NCBI RefSeq assembly: GCF_005116465.1
Contig: NZ_SWBM01000001.1
Location: forward strand, 1,426,001-1,490,000
Direction of reading: 5' to 3'
Source: Robertmurraya kyonggiensis
Lineage (GTDB): Bacteria; Bacillota; Bacilli; Bacillales; Cytobacillaceae
Length of the DNA stretch: 64,000 bases
The translations under genes were made by a program, and so were the position numbers. Below, piece by piece: positions 8,714-17,870 of this stretch. The first letter of the stretch is position 1, and each line of letters starts with the position of its first letter. The notes beneath the pieces are model-generated. The model was not told the origin of the DNA, searched no databases, and saw only the letters and a program-made list of their open reading frames with translations.

Positions 8714-11700
8714 TTACGCATAAACAAAATACAAACTTTTTTGAGCTACCTTCTCATTCGTTAACGTCTCCCACACCTCTTGGTAAAACCCTATCTGTGT
8801 GCGATAGAATTCTTCAAGCTTAGCAAAATCTTCTTTATTGGTAGGTCTGTCAGTCTTATAATCGACAATCACCCAACCATCATCCGTTTTATAGATTAGG
8901 TCGATAATTCCTTTAATAAGAACCGTTTCACTTTCCTGCTCCTCTATCCAACGATATAAAGGCTCTTCTCTTGTGATTTTTCTTGTAAAAGGAACTTCCG
9001 ATAAGACCATTTCAGCCTTCGTAATATCATCCCAGATTTCAGTCTGTTGAAACTTTCTTATAATCTCGATAACTTCCTCTTCTCTTTCTATAGAGAAGTC
9101 ATATTTAGAAAGCAAGGACTTTATAAACTGAGATACATCTATCCCGCGTACGACCTTTTCGAGGACTTCATGAACAACTGTCCCCCAATCCATTCCTCCT
9201 CCTTCTTCCCGTTCAATCGTCCCGATCACAGCATAATCCTTATCCTTCGTCGGACTCCAGTGTTCAAAGGATTTTTCACGTCTTTTATCTAACCAAGTTA
9301 GCGTATCTTCTGTTTTATTTAAGTAGTCCATTAGACTAATTGAAATAACAGCCTCACTGGACTCCACTTGCCTTGAATCAATCTCTATTTCTGCTATATT
9401 TTCAATTTCAAATAGATGATTCCATGGGTTTTTATTGTTATTTTTAGCATTTGAGCTAAGGATGAGTGTCTTTTCTGCTCTCGTTGCAGCTACATAAAGA
9501 ATTCGTACCTCTTCTTCCGTTAAATAGGCGAGTTCTTCCTCTTTTACAGATTCCCAGCCAACAGGGAGTGCCAGTTCCTTATCCTGAAATCCATTCCGAA
9601 CCGAAAAAGCAAAATATCCTTTAGAATAGCTATCTTCCCGTTTAATATGCTTATTTAAAAAGGAATCCGGCTTAACAACTTTTGCAGGATGAGCAAGGAA
9701 CACAATTGGGGCTTCTAAACCTTTGGCTTTATGGACATTCATAATGCGGACTGCATCTGCATCCTCCTCGATATTAATGACAACAGACTTTTCAAAGACT
9801 AACTCCTCTAACCGCTCGAAAATTTGCTTATAAGTGCTATTTCCACTACCTTCATGCTTGCGAAGAGCCGTCAAGATTTGTTGCAAGCTTTTATACGTCC
9901 GTTTACTGCGATTATTTTTGAGTAAAAGTGGATAAAAGCCGACATCATCCATAATTTTTTCGATCGCAACCGTTGGTGCAAGTTCACGCGTCCATTTTTG
10001 ATAAGATCTCAGCTTCCCAAGAGACAATTCGAATTTCTTCTTCACTTCTGTTGGAAGACCTTCAGGCACATCAGCATAAATCGAAAAATAGCCATTTGCC
10101 TTTTTCCATTGATAAAGATCATTATCACTAATACCAAAGAAAATTCCTCGCAAAACAGCAACAAGACTAATTTGATCCGTTGGATCAGTAAATGTTTTTA
10201 ACAAAATACTAAGCTCTTGAAACTCCCTTGTTTCGCCAATAATGACCTCTCCACTAATACTTACCGATATCCCAAGTGCTTCTACTGCCTTTGCATAGAG
10301 TCCAATCCCGTCATTATAGCGTGTTAAAATCATAAAATCCTTGGCGTTTTTTCCAGACTCGATTTGCTGGCGAATACATACGGCGATGTTTTTCGCATCT
10401 TCTTCAATAATCTCTTCTTTTTTCGAAAAATCCGCTGGTACAATCAATTGTTTAATCCCTGTCCACTCATCACCTGTATCCTCATGGAAAGAGTTTAATG
10501 GTCGATACGCTGCTTGATAAACCGATTCTGTTTCTGGTAGATAATGACTAAATACTGTGTTGAGACCATTTGTAATCGAATCGAGTGTACGGAAATTCAT
10601 TGTCAACTGAAGGACTTCTCCTCCATGGTTCACAATTAATTCCTTAACTCGATTATAGGTATCGATATCGGCACGACGGAACCGGTAAATGGCTTGCTTC
10701 GGATCTCCTACTACAAAGAGAGAGCCAGCTTTCGGTTTACATCTCGTCCAAACAGGCTCATTCATGTCCTCTCCCGTTAAATAGAACATAAGCTCAGCTT
10801 GGATCGGGTCAGTATCCTGAAATTCATCAACGAGAAGAAAACGATATTTTTCTTGAAAATATGCTCTGACCTCCCCATTATTTTTCAAAAGAGTTGAGGC
10901 TTTAATCAATAAATCCTGAAAGTTTAGTAGAGATCGTTCCTTTTTCAAGCTCATATACATTTGAACTGCTTCCAGTAAAAAGTTCGTAATAATTGGATGA
11001 CAATATTCCTTCCATTCTTGAAGCAATGGCTTAATCAGAGCCTCAAAGGTGGTCAATATCTTCTCCTCGAAAAACTTCGCATCCTCTTTTGATTCCCATC
11101 GATTTAACGTAGGCTTAAGCCTTTTATCAAAAAGGGTAAGGATTGAAATAATATCCTTTTCCATTGTTACATTAATAAACCGCACTTTTTGTAAGGCTGT
11201 CACGATCGCCTTTTGTAAAGAATCATAGCCTTTGTCTGGTTCCTGTTCAGGGATACATCTTCGAGCTTCCTTAACGACATTCATAAAGGATTGAAAAGCA
11301 GTCTGCAGATCGGGCTTTTCTACAATTTCAGTTACCCAATCTACATCCGGATAATCTTTGAGTTCTTTCAAGCAATTGAACAACTCATCCACTGAAATCC
11401 CTAAATCCTCAACCGATTTCAATTCATCAATTCGAGTTTCCTGTAGTGCCTGTAAATAGATTCCCCATGCTTCTTCGAGGATTTCTACATCGTCAGCCTC
11501 CTCTAACTCTTTAAAAGCTAAATCTAGGCCCGCCTCAATCGGTCTTTCACGAAGTAGCTTTGCGCAAAACGCGTGAACAGTTCCTAAAAAGCAGCGTTCG
11601 ATATTTTGCAGAGCTTCAGCTAACCGATATCGTATTGCTTCATCCGCTTCCTCTTTCCATGTCTTTTCAAGGACTGATTGAAAGCGGACCTTTAATTCAT

Positions 11701-11893
11701 CAGCTGCTTTTCTCGTGAATGTGATGGCGACAATATGCTCGATTTTGCTCGTACCTGTATATATGAGATTGACCATACGATCAACGAGACTTGTTGTTTT
11801 ACCAGAACCCGCACCTGCTTCCACAAGGAAATTAGTATGTAAATCCTGTTTGATTTTATCGCGCGCAGCCTGGTCTACTATCGTTTTAGTCAT
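8714..11893 (-). CDS. UvrD/RecB-type helicase-nuclease, AddA-like subunit (divergent)
   Basis: The 1059-aa protein has a superfamily 1A helicase core: Walker A AGAGSGKT (about residues 26-33), motif II VDEFQDTD (about 350), GDPKQAIYRFRRAD, MNVHKAKGLEAPIV and YVAATRAEKTL. The C-terminal PD-(D/E)XK nuclease is intact (GIIDLIY and VDYKTDRP). It is clearly shorter than canonical Bacillus AddA (about 1230 aa) and its N-terminus differs from the usual AddA start. The ATG at 11893 has AAGGGGG upstream and overlaps the preceding gene by 8 bp, so the two are translationally coupled. Double-strand-break end processing or defence against foreign DNA is the likely role; which is not shown. Confidence 0.8.
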   Translation of the reverse strand: MTKTIVDQAARDKIKQDLHTNFLVEAGAGSGKTTSLVDRMVNLIYTGTSKIEHIVAITFTRKAADELKVRFQSVLEKTWKEEADEAIRYRLAEALQNIERCFLGTVHAFCAKLLRERPIEAGLDLAFKELEEADDVEILEEAWGIYLQALQETRIDELKSVEDLGISVDELFNCLKELKDYPDVDWVTEIVEKPDLQTAFQSFMNVVKEARRCIPEQEPDKGYDSLQKAIVTALQKVRFINVTMEKDIISILTLFDKRLKPTLNRWESKEDAKFFEEKILTTFEALIKPLLQEWKEYCHPIITNFLLEAVQMYMSLKKERSLLNFQDLLIKASTLLKNNGEVRAYFQEKYRFLLVDEFQDTDPIQAELMFYLTGEDMNEPVWTRCKPKAGSLFVVGDPKQAIYRFRRADIDTYNRVKELIVNHGGEVLQLTMNFRTLDSITNGLNTVFSHYLPETESVYQAAYRPLNSFHEDTGDEWTGIKQLIVPADFSKKEEIIEEDAKNIAVCIRQQIESGKNAKDFMILTRYNDGIGLYAKAVEALGISVSISGEVIIGETREFQELSILLKTFTDPTDQISLVAVLRGIFFGISDNDLYQWKKANGYFSIYADVPEGLPTEVKKKFELSLGKLRSYQKWTRELAPTVAIEKIMDDVGFYPLLLKNNRSKRTYKSLQQILTALRKHEGSGNSTYKQIFERLEELVFEKSVVINIEEDADAVRIMNVHKAKGLEAPIVFLAHPAKVVKPDSFLNKHIKREDSYSKGYFAFSVRNGFQDKELALPVGWESVKEEELAYLTEEEVRILYVAATRAEKTLILSSNAKNNNKNPWNHLFEIENIAEIEIDSRQVESSEAVISISLMDYLNKTEDTLTWLDKRREKSFEHWSPTKDKDYAVIGTIEREEGGGMDWGTVVHEVLEKVVRGIDVSQFIKSLLSKYDFSIEREEEVIEIIRKFQQTEIWDDITKAEMVLSEVPFTRKITREEPLYRWIEEQESETVLIKGIIDLIYKTDDGWVIVDYKTDRPTNKEDFAKLEEFYRTQIGFYQEVWETLTNEKVAQKSLYFVYA

Positions 11894-14876
11894 ATGCTCG
11901 AACCCCCTTAAAACGACGTAACTCTTCAAAGTTTTGATCCATTTGTTTTACATCTAACACATCTTTATCATAAAACTTCCTTCTACACACAGCTTTGAAA
12001 TCACAGAACTTACAATCATTTTCATCATCGGTCATCGTGAAAGTCCCTGATTTTAACACATCTATTAAACGCTCTAATATATCAAGGCCATTTGTGCGGA
12101 CCACGTCATCCTGTTTTCTCGTAACTCTCGTAGCCATTCCCTTCACTGTCGGAAAATAATACGCACTCTCCTGTACCTTTCCACTTTCAAGTTGAAGATG
12201 CTGTTCAATTGCCAGTGCATAGAGCATATGCTGAAGTTGACGTCCTCCTTTAAAAATATCCCTATTATTATAGGAATACGTACTTCCCGTTTTGTAATCG
12301 ATAATATGATAATCTCCCGAATCCGCTTCATCTACACGATCGATCATTCCAGCCACATGAATCGTGTCCCCAGATGGAAGGGTGATAACAGCCGGTTCGT
12401 AATCCCGGACACCAAATGCGTATTCAAAATGAAGAGGCCTATAAGACTTACTATGAGTCTCTTCTTCTTTTAAGAAAATTGTACAGCAGGCTAGAATATC
12501 ATCGACCTCCTTCGCAAATATCCGCTCGTTTGGAGGTGGAATGAGTACTTTTTGCCTGTCAATCAATTTGCCCGCTATCGTTTGAATCGTGTTCTCATGG
12601 GCTTTTACAGATGGCTTTTCCACTTTAATTTCCTTATAAAATTTTTCAAAAATGCTATGGAGTAAGCTACCACGAGTTGCCGCGTCTAACCATCGATACG
12701 GATCATATTCAATGTGTTCAATTGGACGAACTCGAAGAACATTCTTTAAGAAGTAAGAGTATGGGCATTTCGCTAATGCTTCCAGCTTCGCCGCTGAAAC
12801 ACGTTCTTCTTTATTCAAGCGGGGATCCAAAGCTTCTTGTTCCACTTGAACGAAACCATCGTACTCGTTAAATTCAGGGGCTTGTCGATATTTTTCGCTC
12901 TTTAAACCATATTCCAAATTCGGATAATGACTTAAAAGTTCCGAATCAAGCACCTTTTTTGACTCATCACTTAAGAGTCGATTCCAATAATCCTTATTTT
13001 CAATAACTTTCCTTGCTGTTAAATAGGAAGGGAGGTTCTTTAATTCTTTGAAATCTGCCTCATGTATTCCTGTTCCATAGCGATACAGCTGTAAAAACAG
13101 ATGGGCAGGACTGACCGCTCGATTATTATGTATATCAAAATGGCAGTAGCTGACTGTGACAGGTCCTGATGCATGAGCAAGAAGCTGGTTCATTAGGTAA
13201 AGATTCTCTTGTCCGGTATTCTGTAACACGGGAATATTTCTTCCAAGTGCTTTTCTTTCTCGATCCAGTAACAGCGGATCTTCACTTGTCGTTCCAGGAA
13301 AATGACGATTATCCAAACCGACAATATAGACGTTTGCCCTATGGTTGTATACGCCTGAGCGATACGAAGCTACATGAAGATGCCCGGGTTTCGCCTTCGA
13401 TTGCTTGATTCGAAGGGAAAGCAATAAATCTTTGACCTTTTCTACAATTTCATAAGAAGACAATACCTCATTTGCATACGGTAAGACTTTTTCTATAGTA
13501 TCCAAAATGGTTGTCTTCCCAACTTCGTCCATTCCTGATTTTGTAGCACATGAATTTCTTAAGAGATAGGCAATCCCTTCTAGAAAGCTTCGATAATTTA
13601 TTTGTGAATCATATTCTGGTAATCGTTTAAAAATGGCTTGAAACCATTTTGATAACCAATTCAAGTCGTTTAGTTGTTTTGTTAGATGGGCCATCTTCTC
13701 CTCTTTTTCAGCTGTCTCTAGCGCTTTTTCTAATGTACGCATCTCTTCGTCTAATTTCACCAAATAGCGTTGTTTGCTCCAACCAATCTGCAACTCTCGC
13801 AAATAACCTGCGATTTTCCCTTTACTAGAAGCCTCATCACCAATATCTATTAACCCTTCCTGTAATAAATCAAGAAAAGGCTGCACACTATAGTTCGTCT
13901 GAAACCATTTTAATAAGCCACTAACTAGTCTCCCCGGTCGACTAAAGGATATCGGAAACCCTTCACCGAACGTGAGAGGAATCCCGATTTGTTGTGCTAA
14001 ATGATAAAAAAGGGTTACATAGCTTTCTGAGTTCGTGTAATAGACAACATTTTGATCAAATGGAAGGTTGGAAGACTTTATTCTTTCCAATACTTCTTTA
14101 ATTTCAAGCTCTTCCGTTTTGGCGGTGAAATAGGCCAACTCCGGCTTTTCCTGTGCATTCTCTAAATCATAAATATAACTAAGAGTGGAGGTGTCTCCCC
14201 AAGAAATCGAACGGATACCTGATTTTTCAACCGTCTGAACCCCTCGAACCTGTGCAAGAGGCAGTTTATAAGTATTCTCAGGCAATAGCTGCTTTATGAA
14301 TTCTTCCGCCACATATGTTAACTGCAAATTAGATTGCAAAATATAGACAAGATCGTCGCGCTTATTCACGAATTCACTCGCTGTTAAAAATACAGCCGCC
14401 TCATCCATAAGTTTGCTTCTCTCTAACAAGCTTTCAAATTTCTTTAGAATCGTATGTAAATCATCAGCTTTGCTTTTACTAAGAAAAGCATCAAAAGGAA
14501 AGTTTTCCTTTGTATATCCCGCTCCTCGTAGCTGACGAATGGTTGCATAAACAGATTTACTGAAAGTCGGTGTAATTTCCATACCAGAAAAATAGTCAAG
14601 CCTACTCTCAGCTTTCAAATGTTCCAAGAGAGAATACATCATTTGCTCAGCGATTGTCGGGTCAAGAATTTTGCCACTTGATATAGCATGTAATTCAGTA
14701 GTTTCCACCGCTAAATCAAAAGCTGTTTTAAATTTAAGATTAATGGAATGGTACCCTTGTAAATTGTATGCTTCATTTATCTGTTCTCCGATAAGGAATG
14801 AATCCACTATTATTATCTTCTCTGTTAGTGGGAAATTATCGCACAGTAGCTTCAGCTCTCTTACTAATGATTTCAT
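11886..14876 (-). CDS. AddB-like PD-(D/E)XK nuclease subunit with iron-sulfur cysteines
   Basis: The 996-aa protein is the first gene of the operon. Its C-terminal part is AddB-like: C704 in KCPYSYFLK, the nuclease residues GMIDRVDE and IIDYKTGS, then C955, C958 and C964 (CKFCDFKAVC), together the four-cysteine clamp for a 4Fe-4S cluster in AddB. The N-terminal region looks like a degenerate UvrD fold (VNVYIVGLDNRHFPG) but has no Walker A loop, unlike B. subtilis AddB, which is also longer (about 1166 aa). The ATG has GGGGAGG 6 nt upstream. With the AddA-like partner it should form a two-nuclease complex. It may be a lineage-specific paralog rather than the housekeeping AddB. Confidence 0.78.
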   Translation of the reverse strand: MKSLVRELKLLCDNFPLTEKIIIVDSFLIGEQINEAYNLQGYHSINLKFKTAFDLAVETTELHAISSGKILDPTIAEQMMYSLLEHLKAESRLDYFSGMEITPTFSKSVYATIRQLRGAGYTKENFPFDAFLSKSKADDLHTILKKFESLLERSKLMDEAAVFLTASEFVNKRDDLVYILQSNLQLTYVAEEFIKQLLPENTYKLPLAQVRGVQTVEKSGIRSISWGDTSTLSYIYDLENAQEKPELAYFTAKTEELEIKEVLERIKSSNLPFDQNVVYYTNSESYVTLFYHLAQQIGIPLTFGEGFPISFSRPGRLVSGLLKWFQTNYSVQPFLDLLQEGLIDIGDEASSKGKIAGYLRELQIGWSKQRYLVKLDEEMRTLEKALETAEKEEKMAHLTKQLNDLNWLSKWFQAIFKRLPEYDSQINYRSFLEGIAYLLRNSCATKSGMDEVGKTTILDTIEKVLPYANEVLSSYEIVEKVKDLLLSLRIKQSKAKPGHLHVASYRSGVYNHRANVYIVGLDNRHFPGTTSEDPLLLDRERKALGRNIPVLQNTGQENLYLMNQLLAHASGPVTVSYCHFDIHNNRAVSPAHLFLQLYRYGTGIHEADFKELKNLPSYLTARKVIENKDYWNRLLSDESKKVLDSELLSHYPNLEYGLKSEKYRQAPEFNEYDGFVQVEQEALDPRLNKEERVSAAKLEALAKCPYSYFLKNVLRVRPIEHIEYDPYRWLDAATRGSLLHSIFEKFYKEIKVEKPSVKAHENTIQTIAGKLIDRQKVLIPPPNERIFAKEVDDILACCTIFLKEEETHSKSYRPLHFEYAFGVRDYEPAVITLPSGDTIHVAGMIDRVDEADSGDYHIIDYKTGSTYSYNNRDIFKGGRQLQHMLYALAIEQHLQLESGKVQESAYYFPTVKGMATRVTRKQDDVVRTNGLDILERLIDVLKSGTFTMTDDENDCKFCDFKAVCRRKFYDKDVLDVKQMDQNFEELRRFKGVRAYD

Positions 14877-14990
14877 AAGTACCTCCCCAAAAATTTGAGA
14901 TCATTATATTAGTATTTCCTTCTCAAAGGAGGATCTCCTCTTTTAAATTGTTACAAATTTATAATTAAAAAGTAAATTCGCATCTAAAGT

Positions 14991-15048
14991 GTTAACAGTT
15001 GTTGACAAAATGTTAACTATAGTTAACAATATGTATATAATTATTAAC
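14991..15048. promoter_or_regulatory. Three candidate operators at 21-bp steps at the XRE promoter
   Basis: Three 16-bp sites begin at 14991, 15012 and 15033. Site 1 is GTTAACAGTTGTTGAC, site 2 is the perfect palindrome GTTAACTATAGTTAAC, and site 3 is the weaker GTATATAATTATTAAC. All have the form GTTAAC-N4-GTTAAC and are spaced by exactly two helical turns. Site 2 covers the probable -35 and site 3 the -10 of the promoter for the XRE gene, so autorepression is the simple reading. The binding protein is inferred from position only. Confidence 0.65.
15013..15041 (+). promoter_or_regulatory. Probable sigma-A promoter of the XRE/membrane protein pair
   Basis: TTAACT (15013-15018), a 17-bp spacer and a consensus TATAAT (15036-15041) lie about 30 bp upstream of the start codon. 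An upstream TTGACA at 15002-15007 has no matching -10. Confidence 0.55.
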
Positions 15049-15072
15049 ACAAATTTCAGAAAGGATTTTGAT

Positions 15073-15288
15073 ATGCTTCGAAATCGAGTGAAAGAATTAA
15101 GGGCGAGACATGGATTATCACAGTCAGAATTAGGGAACCTCGTTGGTGTTACACGACAAACGATTGGATTTATCGAAAAAGGAGAATTTTCACCATCAAT
15201 TGCACTGTCTTTACGTTTAGCAAAGCATTTGCAAATTAGAGTCGATGAACTATTTTGGTTAGAGGAGGATTTAGATGGACAAACATGA
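15073..15288 (+). CDS. Small XRE-family (Cro/CI-like) transcriptional regulator
   Basis: The 71-aa product is almost entirely one helix-turn-helix domain: VKELRARHGLSQSELGNLV, TRQTIGFIEKGEFSPSIALS, then the tail RVDELFWLEED. This is the short YozG-like class, common in Bacillus beside small membrane proteins. The ATG at 15073 has AAAGGA 8 nt upstream; the longer upstream reading frame runs through the promoter and operators and was rejected. The gene overlaps the next one by 14 bp. It probably represses its own promoter through the GTTAAC sites just upstream. Confidence 0.88.
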   Translation: MLRNRVKELRARHGLSQSELGNLVGVTRQTIGFIEKGEFSPSIALSLRLAKHLQIRVDELFWLEEDLDGQT

Positions 15289-15778
15289 TTTTCGAATACA
15301 GTTTCCACTTTGGAATATAGCCTTATTATCGATATTGATGATATGGTGTTATAGTGTTGTCTATGCTGCGGATATGCTATTTAATGATTTTGAAGGGACC
15401 ATTTTACCTAATGGAGAAATTCATTGGAATATCTTTGGTCTTATCTCATTCTTCGTTGGGTTTGTCTTACTAATCGTTTTCTTTGTTGCCTATTTCTTAA
15501 AACTACATCGATATAACAAAGAACATCCAAACAACCGGTTAACTGCTTTTACATCCATGAAACCACATGAAATTTTGGAGGATGACGAACTGTTTCAACA
15601 AGTATCTGAAAAAGCAACTAAGAAAGTATACATCTTCTACTCAAATTACCTTCCTCTCGTGATTTTGCTGATGGCATTTCCGCTCCATCGTTTTGTATTT
15701 ATTTTTGTGATCTTACTTCTGTTAATTATTCAAAACGCAATATACTACCGTCACCTTCGTCAATACGTTATGAATTAA
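15275..15778 (+). CDS. Four-segment membrane protein, partner of the XRE regulator
   Basis: The 167-aa protein has predicted membrane segments near residues 13-33, 50-72, 122-140 and 141-160, with a cytoplasmic stretch between them (SMKPHEILEDDELFQQ). I do not recognise a named family with certainty; it resembles the DUF3169-type proteins often found after short XRE regulators. GAGGAGG precedes the ATG. It overlaps the regulator gene by 14 bp, so the two are co-translated. A function in membrane stress or signalling is only a guess from this pairing. Confidence 0.75.
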   Translation: MDKHDFRIQFPLWNIALLSILMIWCYSVVYAADMLFNDFEGTILPNGEIHWNIFGLISFFVGFVLLIVFFVAYFLKLHRYNKEHPNNRLTAFTSMKPHEILEDDELFQQVSEKATKKVYIFYSNYLPLVILLMAFPLHRFVFIFVILLLLIIQNAIYYRHLRQYVMN

Positions 15779-15780
15779 TG

Positions 15781-15818
15781 GTAAAGAGCAGACTCCCCAA
15801 CGTGAGTCTGCTCTTTAC
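15781..15818. terminator. Strong bidirectional terminator
   Basis: A perfect 15-bp stem (15781-15795 with 15804-15818) around an 8-nt loop lies between the convergent membrane-protein and MFS genes. The stem ends in CTCTTT on both strands. Confidence 0.88.
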
Positions 15819-15822
15819 TTTG

Positions 15823-17061
15823 TTAAGATGTTTGTAGTGCTTTTCCGCTTTCTAGCAAAGCTTTATTTTTTCCTAAGAACAATGAAAGTACTAAAATTAA
15901 CACACCTGTTAGGATAAGGAGCCATTCGATGTCCACTACATCAGCAAGCGGTCCGAAAATGAGCATTCCAATTGGCATCATCGAAGTAGAAATCATGCCA
16001 AATACCCCAAAGATTCTACCGAGATAATTTTCATCCACTTTTTCCTGAAGCATAACCGTTGTGGGTGTATTAAAGATTGGCATCGCTATACCAAAGATGC
16101 CCATGAAAACGAGATAAATCCAAAAGATCGGTACGACTCCTAATAAAAACGTACAGAGTCCCATCAAAACACTGGCAAATGTCATTGTATGTACCTTGTT
16201 TTTGAATCCTCCCCATGATGCGATAACCCCTCCGCCTGCCATCATACCAATTGAGAACACGAGCTCAATAGCCGTTAGACGCCAAACATCGTCACCGAAG
16301 CTACGAGTCACTTGGAGTGGTGTCAAAAAGGCTGCAGGTGCCATTAAAATGAAGAATAAGGCGAAAAACAGAAAGAATGTTTTCAGAAACGCATGTTCTT
16401 TTATGTACTTAATACCTTCTTTAAAATCATTAAGATAACTTGTCGTTTGTTGCTCGCTTGCTTTCTCATGAAGAGGGATTCGGAAAAAGGCAAGTAGCGT
16501 AAAAATGGCGATAGCAGCCGTAATGACATCAATAAAGAAAATCATTTCAATCGTAGCCACTGTCAAAAGTCCAGCACTTACAATCGGTGCAACAAACATA
16601 ATAACTGCTTGAATACTACCATTCGCTCCATTAACTTTCGTTAATTTCTCACTTGGTACAATTTGAGGTAATATCGCTCCAACTGCTGGAGTTTGTATTC
16701 CTGTACCAAGTGCTCGCACAGCAGCCATTAGAAACAATAACCATGTTGCATCGTATCCCATTAAGAAGACAATCGCCAATATTAACGTGGCCAATGCAAT
16801 CATTGAATCAGATAGGATAATTAGCAACTTTCGGTTATAGCGGTCTGCCCATACACCTGCAAACGGAGATAAAATAAATGTAGGGATAAACCCACATATA
16901 ATAAACAACGTCATCATCATACCTGACTCTGTTGTTAATGTTACATGCCACATTATTGCATATTGCACTAAAGCTGAGCCAAAAAGCGAAATCGTCTGAC
17001 TGCTTAAGAAAAGAATTATATTCTTTTTCCAGTTACTCAGTCGACCTTCCTGTCCTGTCAT
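15823..17061 (-). CDS. MFS efflux transporter (macrolide-efflux/MefA-like group)
   Basis: The product of about 412 aa begins NWKKNIILFLSSQTISLFGS and VQYAIMWHVTL, the hallmark start of the MefA/YfmO-type drug-proton antiporters, and has the loop motif AGVWADRYNRK between membrane segments 2 and 3. About 12 membrane segments are visible. I prefer the ATG at 17061; the first ATG at 17103 has no ribosome site, while 17061 has a weak GAAGG. The substrate is unknown. It is a single gene, divergent from racA. Confidence 0.82.
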   Translation of the reverse strand: MTGQEGRLSNWKKNIILFLSSQTISLFGSALVQYAIMWHVTLTTESGMMMTLFIICGFIPTFILSPFAGVWADRYNRKLLIILSDSMIALATLILAIVFLMGYDATWLLFLMAAVRALGTGIQTPAVGAILPQIVPSEKLTKVNGANGSIQAVIMFVAPIVSAGLLTVATIEMIFFIDVITAAIAIFTLLAFFRIPLHEKASEQQTTSYLNDFKEGIKYIKEHAFLKTFFLFFALFFILMAPAAFLTPLQVTRSFGDDVWRLTAIELVFSIGMMAGGGVIASWGGFKNKVHTMTFASVLMGLCTFLLGVVPIFWIYLVFMGIFGIAMPIFNTPTTVMLQEKVDENYLGRIFGVFGMISTSMMPIGMLIFGPLADVVDIEWLLILTGVLILVLSLFLGKNKALLESGKALQTS

Positions 17062-17231
17062 ATATTCACAACCTTCACTATTTTTTCTAGTACATTGTGC
17101 CATGTGAGGAGGATTAAGTAAAGCTTTCTAAGGGATAATTTTACCATCGACTTTTTTGACTATTCATTTTTGCTAAAAAGGTTGTAATTCCACTTTCTTT
17201 GGCGAATGAAAACTTGTTTTGTCGTCTAGAT

Positions 17232-17256
17232 AGGATTTTCCATTTAGACAAAGAAT
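17232..17256 (+). promoter_or_regulatory. Candidate sigma-H promoter of racA
   Basis: AGGATTT (17232-17238), a 14-bp spacer and GAAT (17253-17256) fit the sigma-H pattern AGGAWWT-N14-GAAT. Expression of racA at sporulation onset from a sigma-H promoter is established in B. subtilis, which supports the match. Confidence 0.55.
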
Positions 17257-17281
17257 TCATTTATAAAGGAGAGTGAGGAAA

Positions 17282-17782
17282 ATGAATACAAGCGCCATTT
17301 CAAGAATGCTCGGTGTTTCGTCTAGCACCGTCCAAAGATGGGTTAAGCATTTAGGGTTAAAAATGGAAAGAAATGAATTTGGTCATTACTTGTATTCTGA
17401 GGAAGATGTACAAATACTAAAAGAGTTTAAACAACAGCTTCAAGACGGGGTACCATTTCAAGACATACAAGTAACGAAAAAAGTTCGGAGGGGCTCAAGA
17501 AATATGCAGAGAACAGATGAACCAGACCAAGGCTTTTTAGAAAGATTAAAAGAGGTCGAGAGAAAAGTGGAATCGAAGGCTGATTCTGTTGTCTCTTATC
17601 AGCTATTACAACACCGTAGAGAAATTGAAGATTTAAAAAAGGAAATCGAATCTCTCAACTTGCAGATCAAGGAGTTACTCGACAGAACGAATCAAGTCGA
17701 AGAAAATCAAACCGAATCCACTGAACCGATTTTAGTAACAAGAAAAAGGAAAAAGGTTTTCCTAAGTCTTTTAGGATTCTAA
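17282..17782 (+). CDS. racA: RacA, polar chromosome-anchoring protein
   Basis: The 166-aa protein starts with a MerR-like winged helix (NTSAISRMLGVSSSTVQRWV, then HYLYSEEDVQILKEF), followed by a linker and a coiled coil (about residues 85-140) ending in a basic tail. This is the RacA layout. In B. subtilis RacA binds GC-rich inverted repeats near the origin and tethers them to DivIVA at the poles when the axial filament forms. Length is close to the family's 180 or so. The ATG at 17282 is preceded by AAAGGAG. The gene marks the organism as a spore former. Confidence 0.85.
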   Translation: MNTSAISRMLGVSSSTVQRWVKHLGLKMERNEFGHYLYSEEDVQILKEFKQQLQDGVPFQDIQVTKKVRRGSRNMQRTDEPDQGFLERLKEVERKVESKADSVVSYQLLQHRREIEDLKKEIESLNLQIKELLDRTNQVEENQTESTEPILVTRKRKKVFLSLLGF

Positions 17783-17814
17783 CATGCCATTACTAGATCT
17801 AAAACTACACCATC

Positions 17815-17870
17815 AAGACCTCTGGTTTTGAACAAAATTTTTCCCGTTTATGACTATCGAGGTCTTTTAT
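17815..17870 (+). terminator. racA terminator with long loop
   Basis: AAGACCTC (17815-17822) pairs with GAGGTCTT (17859-17866) followed by TTAT; a smaller TTTTG/CAAAA hairpin sits in the loop. It overlaps the end of the convergent RHH gene. Confidence 0.5.

Noticed and set aside
8714-14876. Calling the operon a known named defence system
   Set aside because: Both proteins are AddAB-like with intact motifs and no other defence gene is adjacent; a repair role is equally likely.
14943-15308. 121-codon minus-strand frame opposite the XRE gene
   Set aside because: It is antisense to a clear helix-turn-helix gene, covers the promoter and has no ribosome site.
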